From positions 24,726 to 88,725 of the forward strand of contig JAAEQC010000092.1 of the NCBI GenBank assembly GCA_024231905.1: 64,000 bases of DNA, in the 5' to 3' direction. Positions 1 through 8,695 of this stretch are shown here, piece after piece. A model generated the notes under the pieces. That model was not told where the DNA came from. It searched no databases and saw only the letters and a program-made list of their open reading frames with translations. This DNA comes from a bacterium (GTDB lineage Bacteria; Krumholzibacteriota; Krumholzibacteriia; LZORAL124-64-63). The translations under genes were made by a program, and so were the position numbers. The stretch's first letter is position 1. Each line of letters opens with the position of its first letter.

Positions 1-587
1 TCACGTCCACCACCCACAAGACCCTGCGCGGCCCCCGGGGCGGCATCGTCCTGGCGAAGAAGAGCTTCTTCAAGAACGTCAACAAGATGAACTTCCCGGG
101 CATCCAGGGCGGACCGCTCATGCACGTGATCGCGGCCAAGGCCGTGTGCTTCCACGAGTGCATGCAGGACTCGTTCAAGACCTACGCGAAGAACATGGTG
201 GAGAACGCCCGCGTGCTGGGCGAGGAACTCGTCGAGCGCGGCTTCCACCTGGTCAGCGGCGGCACGGACAACCACCTGGTGTTGGTCAACGTCGCGGGCA
301 AGGGTCTGACGGGCAAGGACATGGAACACCTGCTCGAGCACGTGGGCATCACCGTCAACAAGAACACCGTGCCCTTCGACAAGGAGAGCCCCTTCGTCAC
401 CAGCGGTGTGCGGGTGGGGACGCCGGCGTTGACCTCCCGCGGCATGGGTCCCGACGAGATGCGGGCCATCGCCGCCATCATGGACGAGGCCGTGCGCGCC
501 CGGGAGGACGAGGATGCCCTGGCTGCCCTGCGCGGCCGGGCGGCGGAGTTGAGCGCGGCCTATCCGCTCTACCAGGAACTGGTCTAG
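1..587 (+). CDS. glyA: Serine hydroxymethyltransferase, 3' part
   Basis: PLP enzyme that interconverts serine and glycine and charges tetrahydrofolate with a one-carbon unit in the cytosol. The reading frame is open from base 3, so the gene begins before the window and about 194 C-terminal residues are present. The first residues visible are the PLP-lysine motif (TSTTHKTLRGPRGG, with the Schiff-base Lys). These are followed by the FPGIQGGP and GTDNHL segments and the C-terminal GVRVGTPALTSRGM motif typical of GlyA. It ends in TAG, 12 bp before nrdR, so the two may be cotranscribed. Family assignment is secure; the N-terminal half cannot be judged. Confidence 0.97.
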   Translation, partial: TSTTHKTLRGPRGGIVLAKKSFFKNVNKMNFPGIQGGPLMHVIAAKAVCFHECMQDSFKTYAKNMVENARVLGEELVERGFHLVSGGTDNHLVLVNVAGKGLTGKDMEHLLEHVGITVNKNTVPFDKESPFVTSGVRVGTPALTSRGMGPDEMRAIAAIMDEAVRAREDEDALAALRGRAAELSAAYPLYQELV

Positions 588-599
588 GAAAGGCCGGCC

Positions 600-1067
600 A
601 TGAAGTGCCCCAGCTGCGGCAACGAGGACGACAAGGTGGTGGACAGCCGTGCCGTGCGTGAGGGCCGCGCCGTCCGCCGACGCCGGGAGTGCACGGCCTG
701 CGGCGAGCGCTACACCACCTACGAGTCCCTGGAGACCCGCCCGGTGGTGGTCATCAAGCGCAGCGGCGAGCGGGTGACCTACGACCGGTCCAAGGTCATC
801 CTGGGGGTGACCAAGGCCTGCGAGAAGCGCCCGGTCTCCCTGGAGGAGATCGAGACCATCGTCGACCGGGTGGAACACCGGCTCGCCACCTCGGGCCGGC
901 GCGAGGTTCCCGCCGAGACCGTCGGCAACTACGTCATGGACCACCTGTACGAGGTGGATGACGTGGCCTACGTGCGCTTCGCCTCGGTGTATCACAGCTT
1001 CCGCAGCATCGATGAGTTCTTCGACCTTCTGCGCGGGTTGCGGCAGGAGAGGAACGGGCGCAGGTGA
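600..1067 (+). CDS. nrdR: Transcriptional repressor NrdR
   Basis: 155-residue repressor of ribonucleotide reductase genes, of the usual family length. The N-terminus is a zinc ribbon with CPSCG at residues 3-7 and a second pair CTACGERYTTYE near 31-42. An ATP-cone domain follows from about residue 50 (VIKRSGERVTYDRSKV). NrdR senses ATP/dATP through the cone and binds paired NrdR boxes; I saw no obvious NrdR box in this window. ATG is at 600, and the stop TGA overlaps the tatC start, so translation of the two is probably coupled. Confidence 0.96.
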   Translation: MKCPSCGNEDDKVVDSRAVREGRAVRRRRECTACGERYTTYESLETRPVVVIKRSGERVTYDRSKVILGVTKACEKRPVSLEEIETIVDRVEHRLATSGRREVPAETVGNYVMDHLYEVDDVAYVRFASVYHSFRSIDEFFDLLRGLRQERNGRR

Positions 1068-1921
1068 TGGAACGCACGCCGGACACTCCGGAACGGGAAC
1101 CCTGGGACGAGGACTATGCCCACGGGCCCCTGGACCAGCCCCAGGGTGATGCGTCCGGTCCCCCGGAACCTCCAGAGCCGCCCGAACCTCCGACACCATC
1201 GGACGAAGACCCCGGGGCCATGGGCCTACTCGACCACCTGGCCGAGTTGCGGTCCGTGCTCTTCCAATCGGCCCTGGCCGGCCTGGCGGCGACGATCCTC
1301 TGCTGGTTCTGGTCCGCCAGCCTGCTGGACTTACTCATCCTGCCCATCAAGGACCAGGGCGTGTACTTCACCGCCCCCAACGAAGCCTTCCTGGTGCGGC
1401 TGAAGATCTCCGCGGCGGTGGGGCTCTTCGTGGTCGCCCCGTTCATCTTCTTCAAGCTCTACGGCTTCGTCCTGCCCGGGTTGTACGGGAAGGAACGGAA
1501 GGTCGTCACTCCCCTGCTCCTGTCGACCACGCTCCTGTTCTACACGGGCGTGGCCTTCGCCTTCCTGGTGGTCATTCCCCAGGTGATGAGGTTCCTCCTG
1601 AGCTTTGGCACGGAGGTCATGGAGCCCCTGATCGGCGTCGGTCCCTACTTCGGATTCGTGACGCGGCTCTGCCTGGCTTTCGGCCTCGTCTTCCAGTTGC
1701 CCCTGCTGGTGCTGGTGCTGAGCGCCATCGGCCTGGTGAACCCGCGCATGCTGCTGCGGACCTGGCGCTACGCCATCGTGCTCATCTTCATTCTGTCGGC
1801 GGCCCTGACGCCGCCGGACATTGCCAGCCAGATCATGATGGCCGGTCCGGTGCTCGTGCTGTATTTCGGCTCGGTGCTGGTCTCGCTGGTGGTCACGCGG
1901 CGCCGCGGGAATGAGGATTGA
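1067..1921 (+). CDS. tatC: Sec-independent protein translocase TatC
   Basis: Polytopic inner-membrane core of the twin-arginine translocase. The TatC signature starts near residue 50 (MGLLDHLAELRSVLFQ) and is followed by six hydrophobic segments, including a PFIFFKLYGFVLPGL-type stretch and an R/K-ended tail. The start is chosen as ATG 1067, overlapping the nrdR stop (TGATG); a GTG at 1064 is in the same frame. The first ~48 residues are unusual: hydrophilic, acidic and proline-rich, with three PPE(P) repeats. The annotated start could therefore be too far upstream, but the only alternative, ATG 1219, has no visible ribosome-binding site. Confidence 0.93.
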   Translation: MERTPDTPEREPWDEDYAHGPLDQPQGDASGPPEPPEPPEPPTPSDEDPGAMGLLDHLAELRSVLFQSALAGLAATILCWFWSASLLDLLILPIKDQGVYFTAPNEAFLVRLKISAAVGLFVVAPFIFFKLYGFVLPGLYGKERKVVTPLLLSTTLLFYTGVAFAFLVVIPQVMRFLLSFGTEVMEPLIGVGPYFGFVTRLCLAFGLVFQLPLLVLVLSAIGLVNPRMLLRTWRYAIVLIFILSAALTPPDIASQIMMAGPVLVLYFGSVLVSLVVTRRRGNED

Positions 1922-1947
1922 CACGGGCGCAAATTTGCGAATATTTG
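1918..1947 (+). promoter_or_regulatory. Sigma-70-type promoter with palindromic operator
   Basis: TTGACA (1918-1923) is separated by 18 bp from TATTTG (1942-1947). The spacer contains the perfect 12-bp palindrome CGCAAATTTGCG (1928-1939), positioned like an operator that would block polymerase. The site overlaps the tatC stop codon and would drive the polyprenyl synthase gene about 100 bp downstream. Confidence 0.55.
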
Positions 1948-2055
1948 TGATTGTCCCGGATGGCCGTGATACATTCCGGGCGGCCTTCCCGCGGGCGGTG
2001 CGAAGCTGATCGTCGTGACCGCTGCGGGTGTCTTTCGTCCATGAGAGTACGATCC

Positions 2056-3060
2056 ATGTCGATGCTGGAAAGCGAGCGCGTCAAACTCGCCACATTGCAG
2101 AAGAAGATCGCCCCCGCCCTGGCGGAGGTCGACGAGGAGTTCCGCCGTATCACCGACGGCGACAGCCCCTTGACCCGGGAGATCTGCGACCACATCAGGC
2201 AGGGCCGGAGCAAGCGCTTCCGGCCCACCCTGCTGCTGCTCGCGGCCCAGGACGGCGACACCTTCCCGCCGGCGGCCATCACCGCCGCAGCGAGCGTGGA
2301 ACTGGTCCACACAGCGACCCTGGTCCATGACGACTTCATCGACGAGGCGGTGACCCGGCGCGGCCTGCCCTCGGTGAACGACAAGTTCGGGCCGAGCGCG
2401 GCGCTGATCATGGGGGACTATCTCTACTCCAAGGCCCTGCACAACCTGTGCACGGCGGGGCTGGGCGACGCGGTCGAGCTGCTGGCACGCACCACGGTCC
2501 ACATGAGCGAGGCGGAGATGCTCCAGCTGGAGTACCGCTGGGACATGGACATCTCCGAGGAGTGCTACCGCCAGATCATCTACCAGAAGACGGCGTCCCT
2601 CATCGAGAACAGCTGTCGCATCGGCGTCTCTTTCAACCCGCGCCTGGCCGGTGCCGTCGAGGCCTTCGGCGAATTCGGCAAGCACGTGGGCCTGGTCTTC
2701 CAGATCACCGACGACATCTTCGACTATCTTGGGGACGAACGCCGCCTGGGCAAGCCCACGGGCCAGGACTGGGAGGAGGGGCGCATTACCCTGCCCCTGA
2801 TCGCGGCCTGGCAGCGGGCCAGCGGGGCGGACCGGGAGCGCATCGGCCGCCTGGCCGAACAACGTGACACGACCGCGCGCGCCGAATGCTGGCCCGAAGT
2901 GAAACAATTCGTGCTGGACGCCGGGGGCGTTGACTACGCCTTCCACATGGCCCGCGATTTCGGCGAGCAGGCCAAGGATGCCCTGGGCCCCCTGGCTTCC
3001 GGTCCCCAGAAGGACCTGCTGGCCGTAGCCGTGGAATACGTGATCAACCGCCTGAACTGA
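2056..3060 (+). CDS. Polyprenyl diphosphate synthase (octaprenyl type)
   Basis: Trans-isoprenyl diphosphate synthase that condenses isopentenyl units onto an allylic primer, most likely for the quinone side chain. The 334-residue protein has the first Asp-rich motif in LVHDDFIDEA (about residue 90) and the second in QITDDIFDYLGD (about 215), plus the conserved GRSKRFRP and KTASLIE segments. ATG 2056 is preferred, with ATG 2041 and 2062 as alternatives; none has a strong Shine-Dalgarno. Length and motifs fit IspB/HepT better than short-chain IspA. Product chain length cannot be read from the sequence. Confidence 0.9.
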   Translation: MSMLESERVKLATLQKKIAPALAEVDEEFRRITDGDSPLTREICDHIRQGRSKRFRPTLLLLAAQDGDTFPPAAITAAASVELVHTATLVHDDFIDEAVTRRGLPSVNDKFGPSAALIMGDYLYSKALHNLCTAGLGDAVELLARTTVHMSEAEMLQLEYRWDMDISEECYRQIIYQKTASLIENSCRIGVSFNPRLAGAVEAFGEFGKHVGLVFQITDDIFDYLGDERRLGKPTGQDWEEGRITLPLIAAWQRASGADRERIGRLAEQRDTTARAECWPEVKQFVLDAGGVDYAFHMARDFGEQAKDALGPLASGPQKDLLAVAVEYVINRLN

Positions 3061-3085
3061 GAGGACCCGGTTTTCCGGGAACGCC

Positions 3086-3577
3086 ATGAACGACGAGTCG
3101 AAAACCGACGAGGACAAGCAGGAGACCGTCGAGTTCACCCTGCCCGATGAATCGGACGGCTGGCAACTGGCCGAGCGGGCCGCCTGGCACCTGCTGGAGA
3201 AGAACGCGGAAGACGTGGTGGTCCTGGACCTGCGGGGCCACTCGGACGTGTGCGACTTCTTCCTGCTGGCCTCGGGCGAGTCGGATGTCCAGGTGCGGGC
3301 CGCGGCCAAGCACCTGCAGGACAGCCTGGCCGCGGCCGGCCACAAGGCCAAGAGCTGCGAGGGCATGAACGAAGGCCGCTGGGCGCTGCTCGACTACTTC
3401 GACGTGGTGGTCCACGTGTTCCACGTGCGCAGCCGCGAGTACTTTCAGCTGGAACGGCTGTGGTCCGAAGGCGGGCGCCAGGATCTGGAACCCGCCTGGT
3501 TCGCCGACCCGCAGGTGGCTGTTCGCCACCCCGACCTGAACTTCGCCACGGCCGCCGGTGCCGGCGGCACTGACTGA
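3086..3577 (+). CDS. rsfS: Ribosomal silencing factor RsfS
   Basis: 163-residue DUF143/RsfS protein that binds ribosomal protein L14 and blocks subunit joining when nutrients are short. The core is seen at residues 24-130: AEDVVVLDLRGHSDVCDFF, then FLLASGESDVQVRA and EGRWALLDYFDVVVHVF. An acidic N-terminal tail of about 20 residues and a C-terminal extension of about 25 flank the core. It lies 25 bp after the prenyl synthase and 8 bp before argS, so it is probably in the same transcript. Confidence 0.93.
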   Translation: MNDESKTDEDKQETVEFTLPDESDGWQLAERAAWHLLEKNAEDVVVLDLRGHSDVCDFFLLASGESDVQVRAAAKHLQDSLAAAGHKAKSCEGMNEGRWALLDYFDVVVHVFHVRSREYFQLERLWSEGGRQDLEPAWFADPQVAVRHPDLNFATAAGAGGTD

Positions 3578-3585
3578 GGACGATC

Positions 3586-5331
3586 ATGCTCGAGGATATC
3601 CTGAGGCAAGGCCTCCTGGCGGCCGTGGAGCAGTACGGCGTCTACGAAGAAGACGTGGACATCGAGCTGGAACAGCCCCGCGACCGCAGCCATGGCCATC
3701 TGAGCACCAACCTGGCGCTTATCCTGGGCGGACGGCTCAAACGCAAACCGCGGGAGCTGGCCGGCGAGATCGCTGCCGCCGTGGACCTGCCCAAGGAGGT
3801 GATCGAGTCGGTTGAGATCGCCGGTCCCGGCTTCATCAACTTCCGCATCGCCCGCCCCTACCAGATCGATCTGCTGCTGGAGGTGTGGAACCCCGACGGC
3901 GCCCTGGCCGACATCCGCACCGGCGGCGACAAGCGCATCAACGTGGAATTCATCAGCGCCAACCCCACCGGACCGCTGAACGTGGTCTCGGCCCGGGCCG
4001 GCGCCTTCGGCATGACCCTGGTGCGTCTGCTCACGGCCATCGGCTACGACGCCCACGCCGAATACTACGTCAACGACGCCGGCCGCCAGGTGGGCCTCCT
4101 GGGCCGCTCCCTGCGGGCCCAGTACCTGCAACTGATGGGCGAGCAGGCGGAGTTGCCCGAGGGCGGCTACCAGGGGCGTTACCTGGAGATCATGGCGGCC
4201 GAACTCCTGGACCGGGACACGGAGGCCATCAAGGACTCGGCCAAGGCCTTCGACGACGAGAGCTTCCAGCGGGTCCAGCCCCCCGAGGGGAACGCCGAGG
4301 ACTGGCGGCGCCTGCCGGAGGAGGAATCCGTCCGCAGTTTCGCCAAGTACGCCCTCATGAAGATCCTCTCCTGGCAGCGGGAGACCTGCCGCCGCTTCGG
4401 CCTGCGCTTCGAGACCTGGTATTTCGAGTCGGAGCTGCACGAGACCAAGCGGGTCGAACGGGCCCTGGAGAAACTCAAGAAATCCGAGGTCACCTTCGAG
4501 GCGGACGACGCCGTCTGGTTCCGGGCCACCGATTACGGCGACGAGAAGGACCGGGTGCTGGTGCGGGCCGACGGCATGCCCACCTACTTCCTGGCCGACA
4601 TCGCCTACCACTTCCACAAGTTCCAGCGTGGCTTCGAGTACGCCATCGACTTCTGGGGGCCGGACCACCACGGCTACATCCCGCGTATGCGGGGCGCCAT
4701 GGAAGCCCTGGGCGTGGGCCGGGACTGGCTCGAGGTGCAGGTCCTGCAGCACGTGACCTTCATCGAGGGCGGCCGCAACGTCCAGATGTCCAAGCGGCGG
4801 GGCCAGTTCATCACCATGGACGAACTCATCGACGAGGTGGGGGCGGACGTGGCCAAGTACACTTTCCTGACCCGCAAACCCAACAGCCATCTCGACTTCG
4901 ACCTGGACCTGGCCAAGGAACAGTCGGACGAGAATCCGGTCATGAAGGTCAAGTACGCCCACGCGCGGATCTGCTCCTTGCTGGGCAAGGCGGTCGAGCA
5001 GAAGAGCGTGGAGGCGGGCGAGCCCACGGCCGCCAGCCTGGCCCACCTGGCCGACGAACCCGAGTGGAACCTGGTGCGCGAACTGCTGCGCCTGCCCCAG
5101 GTCATCGTCTCGGCGGCCCGGTCCCGGGAACCGCACCGGTTGACCGCCTACGTGGACGAGGTCGCCAGCCTGTACAACCGATTCTGGAACCAGTGCGAGA
5201 AGATCCTCGAACAGGACGACGAGCGGCGTCTGGCCCAGTTGCACCTGAGCCTGATCACGCGGCACGTCATCCGCATCGTGTGCGAACTCATCGGCGTGGA
5301 CGCGCCAGAGTCCATGGAAAAGAGGGACTGA
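3586..5331 (+). CDS. argS: Arginyl-tRNA synthetase
   Basis: Class I aminoacyl-tRNA synthetase of 581 residues, the normal length. Domains run from the N-terminal Add-1 region (about 1-110), through the catalytic core with the HIGH-equivalent SANPTGPLNV (about 123) and the KMSKS equivalent MSKRRGQ (about 402), to the C-terminal DALR anticodon-binding domain (about 455-581, with KYAHARICSLL). The start is ATG 3586, just after GAGGACGATC. It ends one base before the PfkB gene, which suggests cotranscription. Confidence 0.97.
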   Translation: MLEDILRQGLLAAVEQYGVYEEDVDIELEQPRDRSHGHLSTNLALILGGRLKRKPRELAGEIAAAVDLPKEVIESVEIAGPGFINFRIARPYQIDLLLEVWNPDGALADIRTGGDKRINVEFISANPTGPLNVVSARAGAFGMTLVRLLTAIGYDAHAEYYVNDAGRQVGLLGRSLRAQYLQLMGEQAELPEGGYQGRYLEIMAAELLDRDTEAIKDSAKAFDDESFQRVQPPEGNAEDWRRLPEEESVRSFAKYALMKILSWQRETCRRFGLRFETWYFESELHETKRVERALEKLKKSEVTFEADDAVWFRATDYGDEKDRVLVRADGMPTYFLADIAYHFHKFQRGFEYAIDFWGPDHHGYIPRMRGAMEALGVGRDWLEVQVLQHVTFIEGGRNVQMSKRRGQFITMDELIDEVGADVAKYTFLTRKPNSHLDFDLDLAKEQSDENPVMKVKYAHARICSLLGKAVEQKSVEAGEPTAASLAHLADEPEWNLVRELLRLPQVIVSAARSREPHRLTAYVDEVASLYNRFWNQCEKILEQDDERRLAQLHLSLITRHVIRIVCELIGVDAPESMEKRD

Positions 5332-5332
5332 G

Positions 5333-6241
5333 ATGTCGATCCTGGTGGTGGGGTCCGTGGCCTACGACACGATCGAGACGCCGCGCGAGAAGCGTGATCG
5401 CCAGCTGGGCGGCAGCGCGTCCTACTTCACGGTGGCGGCCCGGGGCCGCGTGCCCGTGCGCTGCGTGGGCGTGGTGGGGGAGGACTTCCGCCAGGAGGAC
5501 CTGGACCTCATCGCCGCCAGCGGCGGCGACGTTTCCGGCATCCGCCGCGAGAACGGTCCCAGCTTCCACTGGTCCGGCCGCTACCACGCGGACATGATCG
5601 AGCGCGACACCCTGGCCACCGAGCTGGGAGTCTTCGCCGACTTCCGGCCCGAGATCCCCGCCAACTGGGCAGACGACGAGTATCTCTTCCTGGCCAACAT
5701 CCATCCGGCCTTGCAGCTGCAGGTGCTGGAGGCCATGAACGGTCCGCGCCTGACCGCCCTGGACACCATGAACCTGTGGATCGAAACCACCCCGGACGAC
5801 CTGCGCGCGGTGCTGGCCAAGGTCGACGTGCTGCTGGTGAATGACAGCGAGGCGCGCCAGCTCAGCGGCCGCCGCAGCCTGGTCCACGCGGCCGCAGCCA
5901 TCCGGGAGATGGGCCCGGCCCGGGTCATCGTCAAGAAGGGGGAGCACGGCGCCCTCTTCTTCGGGCGCGACGGGGTGCTGGCGGTGCCGGCCATCATCCT
6001 GGACGACGTCATCGACCCCACCGGCGCGGGCGACTGCTTCGCCGGCGGCTTCATGGCCAGCCTGGCCGCGGCCGGCGCCGACCGGGATTCCGACGATGCC
6101 CCGTTCCGGCAGGCCATGATCGAAGGTACGGTCACGGCCAGTTTCTGCCCCGAAGGATTCAACGTGGAAGGGTTGCTGCGGACCGACGACGAGGCCTACG
6201 CCGCCCGCCGCCGGGTCCTGCTGGACATGATGACCCCCTGA
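5333..6241 (+). CDS. PfkB-family carbohydrate kinase
   Basis: 302-residue cytosolic ribokinase-like kinase. It opens with ILVVGSVAYDTIETP and the GGSASYF substrate-lid motif. It ends with the PfkB signature 2, DPTGAGDCFAGGF (about residues 225-237), whose Asp is the catalytic base. NDSEA (about 167) is the conserved phosphate/Mg region. The substrate cannot be assigned; short members with this N-terminus include ribokinase- and adenosine-kinase-like enzymes. It is placed directly after argS. Confidence 0.85.
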   Translation: MSILVVGSVAYDTIETPREKRDRQLGGSASYFTVAARGRVPVRCVGVVGEDFRQEDLDLIAASGGDVSGIRRENGPSFHWSGRYHADMIERDTLATELGVFADFRPEIPANWADDEYLFLANIHPALQLQVLEAMNGPRLTALDTMNLWIETTPDDLRAVLAKVDVLLVNDSEARQLSGRRSLVHAAAAIREMGPARVIVKKGEHGALFFGRDGVLAVPAIILDDVIDPTGAGDCFAGGFMASLAAAGADRDSDDAPFRQAMIEGTVTASFCPEGFNVEGLLRTDDEAYAARRRVLLDMMTP

Positions 6242-6297
6242 GACGGGACGGTGCGCCGGGGATCCGTGGAAATCCCGCGGACGGGGCATCCTGCGTC

Positions 6298-6326
6298 TTG
6301 TGGGAATAATTGGTATGTGGTAAGAT
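6298..6326 (+). promoter_or_regulatory. Sigma-70-type promoter
   Basis: TTGTGG (6298-6303), a 17-bp spacer and TAAGAT (6321-6326). The predicted transcription start near 6333 lies after the first in-frame TTG (6310), which argues that translation of the next gene begins at TTG 6406. Confidence 0.6.
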
Positions 6327-6405
6327 CCGTTTCTCGCCCGAATTCCCGGGAATAACAGACGAATACGGTGCCGTCCGGGTGGACGCCGGCACGAGGGAGT
6401 CCGAT

Positions 6406-7287
6406 TTGGAGTGGGACCCGAACGAGCGGGATGCGTGGGTCGCCGACGCGGAGCGATGGATCGCCCAGATCAACGGCATTCTGCAGTGCAAGATCGATAT
6501 CGACGCGGACGGCCAAGTGGCCGGAGTCCACGTGGTGGCAGGTATGGAGCGCGAGCCGCGCCACGTCGTCCGTGACGTGGAGGGCCTGCTCAAGGCCCGC
6601 CTGGGCGTCGACGTCTACTACAAGAAGATCGGCGTGGTGCAGGTGGTCGACAACGGTCCCCCGCCGGTGGCGGCGCCGCAGGTCTCCCGTCCGGTCGTCG
6701 CGGATCCTGTCCCGGAACCGGCTGCCGATCCGGCGCCCGTCGAGACCATTGCCGCGCCTGATCCGGTGGCGCCAGACCCGGTAGAACCGGAGCCGGAGGC
6801 GCCGCCGGTCATGGAGATTCCCGCTGAAGAGCCCGCAACGGATTTGCCCCTGCCTGTGCCCGCGGTGCTGGTGGCCGAGGACCCGGCCGCGCGCCTGCGC
6901 TGCGTAGGTGTGGGCGTCATGTCCTCCGACACCCTGGTGCGCGCCGAAGTGCAGCTCCAGTCCGGCGAGATGGAGGCCCGCGGCGCCGAGGAGGGCCCGA
7001 ACCACGCGGGCAGCGACGTGGAACTGGTGGCGCGCGCGTCTTTGGCCGCCTTGGCCGAACTCCTGACCGACCCGGTCATGCTCCACCTGCACGACGTCCG
7101 CATGGAGACCCTGGGGGGCCACACGGTCGTCCTGGTGGCGGTGGACCTGGTGGAGGGACGCCGCACCGAGACCCTCTTCGGGGCCTGCGCCGCGGACCAC
7201 AACCGGCAGCAGGCCATTGTCCACGCCATCCTGGACGCTCTCAATCGGCGCCTGGCCCTGATCGGCATGAAGACCGCCGCCGAGTGA
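6406..7287 (+). CDS. Unassigned two-domain protein with proline-rich linker
   Basis: 293 residues, function not recognised. Three parts are visible. The N-terminal ~85 residues form a compact alpha/beta domain with an INGILQCKIDID segment. A linker of about 75 residues (about 87-160) is rich in Pro, Ala, Glu and Val. The C-terminal ~125 residues (from LRCVGVGVMSSD to LNRRLALIG) resemble the allosteric fold of 2-isopropylmalate synthase (LeuA regulatory domain) in layout, but no catalytic domain is present. Start TTG 6406 was chosen for the AGGGAG seven bases upstream and the promoter at 6298-6326. No signal peptide or membrane segment, so it is probably cytosolic. Confidence 0.7.
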   Translation: MEWDPNERDAWVADAERWIAQINGILQCKIDIDADGQVAGVHVVAGMEREPRHVVRDVEGLLKARLGVDVYYKKIGVVQVVDNGPPPVAAPQVSRPVVADPVPEPAADPAPVETIAAPDPVAPDPVEPEPEAPPVMEIPAEEPATDLPLPVPAVLVAEDPAARLRCVGVGVMSSDTLVRAEVQLQSGEMEARGAEEGPNHAGSDVELVARASLAALAELLTDPVMLHLHDVRMETLGGHTVVLVAVDLVEGRRTETLFGACAADHNRQQAIVHAILDALNRRLALIGMKTAAE

Positions 7288-7320
7288 TCCGGGTGATCCG
7301 GATGATCCGGATGATCGTCC
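7285..7320 (+). repeat. Tandem 9-bp repeat
   Basis: Four consecutive 9-mers: TGATCCGGG, TGATCCGGA, TGATCCGGA and the diverged TGATCGTCC. The first TGA is the stop codon of the upstream gene, and each unit repeats an in-frame TGA. It lies 80 bp before purM. Confidence 0.8.
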
Positions 7321-7399
7321 GCTCGCCCCTTGTCCCACCGCCCCGGGGGCCTTACCTTCGGCATCGGCACCATTGCTCCCGTCCTACCCGGAGGGTTCC

Positions 7400-8407
7400 A
7401 TGAAGTACGCCGACAGCGGAGTGAACATCGACGTGGCCACGCGGGCCCTGGCCAAGGCCAAGGAAGCCGTGCGCGGCACCTGGGACCAGCGGGTGCGCAA
7501 CGAACTGGGCGCCTTCGGCGGTATCTTCGAGCCCGAACCGGGCGCGCCCCTGCTGGTGGCCAGCGTGGACGGCGTGGGCACCAAGGTCATGCTCGCCCGT
7601 CTCACCGGCCGCTACGATACGGTGGGCGAGGACCTGGTGAACCACTGCGTGGACGACATCCTCGTCCAGGGCGCCGAACCCCTCTTCTTCCTGGACTACT
7701 TCGCCACCAGCCAGCTGGTGGAACACGTGCTGCCCGCCATCATCGAGGGCTTCGCCCGGGGCTGCCGACGCAACGGCTGCGCCCTGTTGGGCGGGGAGAC
7801 CGCCGAGATGCCCGGCGTGTACGGTCCCGGCGAATTCGACCTGGCCGGCACCGTGGTGGGCCAGGTCATGGCCGAGCACGTCATCGACGGCTCGCGCATC
7901 ACCGCGGGGGACCAGGTGTGGGGACTGCCCAGCACCGGCCTCCACACCAACGGCTACTCCCTGGCCCGGGCCGCACTGCTGGAGCAGGGCGGCTTCGCGG
8001 TTGGCGACAAGCCGGCGGAGTTGGGCGGCGTCACCGTGGGAGACGCCCTGCTGGCGGTCCACCGCAGCTACCTGGCCGACGTGCGCGCCATCTGGGAACA
8101 GCACGGCCGGGAGGCGGTCCACGGCCTGGTGCACATCACCGGCGGCGGCTTCTACGACAACATCCCGCGCGTGGTACCCGACGGCCTGTGCGTTCACCTG
8201 GATCCCACGGCCTGGACCGTGCCCCCGGTTTTCGGCCTCATCGCCGAGCACGGTGGCGTGGAGGCCGCGGAGATGCACCGGGTCTTCAACATGGGTGTCG
8301 GCATGGTGGTCCTGACCGGGCCGGACACGGATCTGGCGGGCGTGGGCGGGGCCATGCTCATGGGCGAGGTGAAGGCAGGACCGGACAAGGTCGACTTGCC
8401 GCTCTGA
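7400..8407 (+). CDS. purM: Phosphoribosylformylglycinamidine cyclo-ligase
   Basis: AIR synthase, the fifth step of purine biosynthesis, which closes the imidazole ring using ATP. The 335 residues begin MKYADSGVNID, the conserved N-terminal PurM motif. DGVGTKVMLA (about residue 55), NHCVDDILVQGAEPLFFLDY (about 84) and GGETAEMPG (about 131) complete the family pattern, with THITGGGFYDN-like sequence near 245. ATG 7400 is preferred over the in-frame upstream start because GGAGGG stands just before it. purN lies about 36 kb away in this window, not adjacent. Confidence 0.97.
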   Translation: MKYADSGVNIDVATRALAKAKEAVRGTWDQRVRNELGAFGGIFEPEPGAPLLVASVDGVGTKVMLARLTGRYDTVGEDLVNHCVDDILVQGAEPLFFLDYFATSQLVEHVLPAIIEGFARGCRRNGCALLGGETAEMPGVYGPGEFDLAGTVVGQVMAEHVIDGSRITAGDQVWGLPSTGLHTNGYSLARAALLEQGGFAVGDKPAELGGVTVGDALLAVHRSYLADVRAIWEQHGREAVHGLVHITGGGFYDNIPRVVPDGLCVHLDPTAWTVPPVFGLIAEHGGVEAAEMHRVFNMGVGMVVLTGPDTDLAGVGGAMLMGEVKAGPDKVDLPL

Positions 8408-8423
8408 GCCGCGCCGAGACACA

Positions 8424-8672
8424 CGGTGTCCCACCGATGCGCCGTCGGGACCGCGAACAGGACACTCGTGGGACACACGGCCCGAATTCTCCCGGCGATC
8501 ATTGCTGATATCGCAATCTCTTCCGATCCCGTAACCGAAGCCTTTGAAGGCAATTGCCGCCCGGGTCTCTTGGAGATCACGAAGTTGCCGCACTACTCTC
8601 GCCGGCCACGGCACCACCCCTGCAATACCCCTCCTCACGACCCCGCAACGGGACACCGTCCGCGGGACACCG
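8424..8672. repeat. Four GGGACAC-type sites upstream of the sigma-54 activator gene
   Basis: The non-coding stretch 8408-8695 holds CGGTGTCCC (8424-8432), GGGACACAC (8470-8478) and two direct GGGACACCG copies at 8650-8658 and 8664-8672. GTGTCCCAC (8426-8434) and GTGGGACAC (8468-8476) form a perfect 9-bp inverted pair. This could be a regulator binding region. No gene is seen in the stretch. Confidence 0.45.
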
Positions 8673-8695
8673 CATGGGAAAAGGAAGGGGGCACC

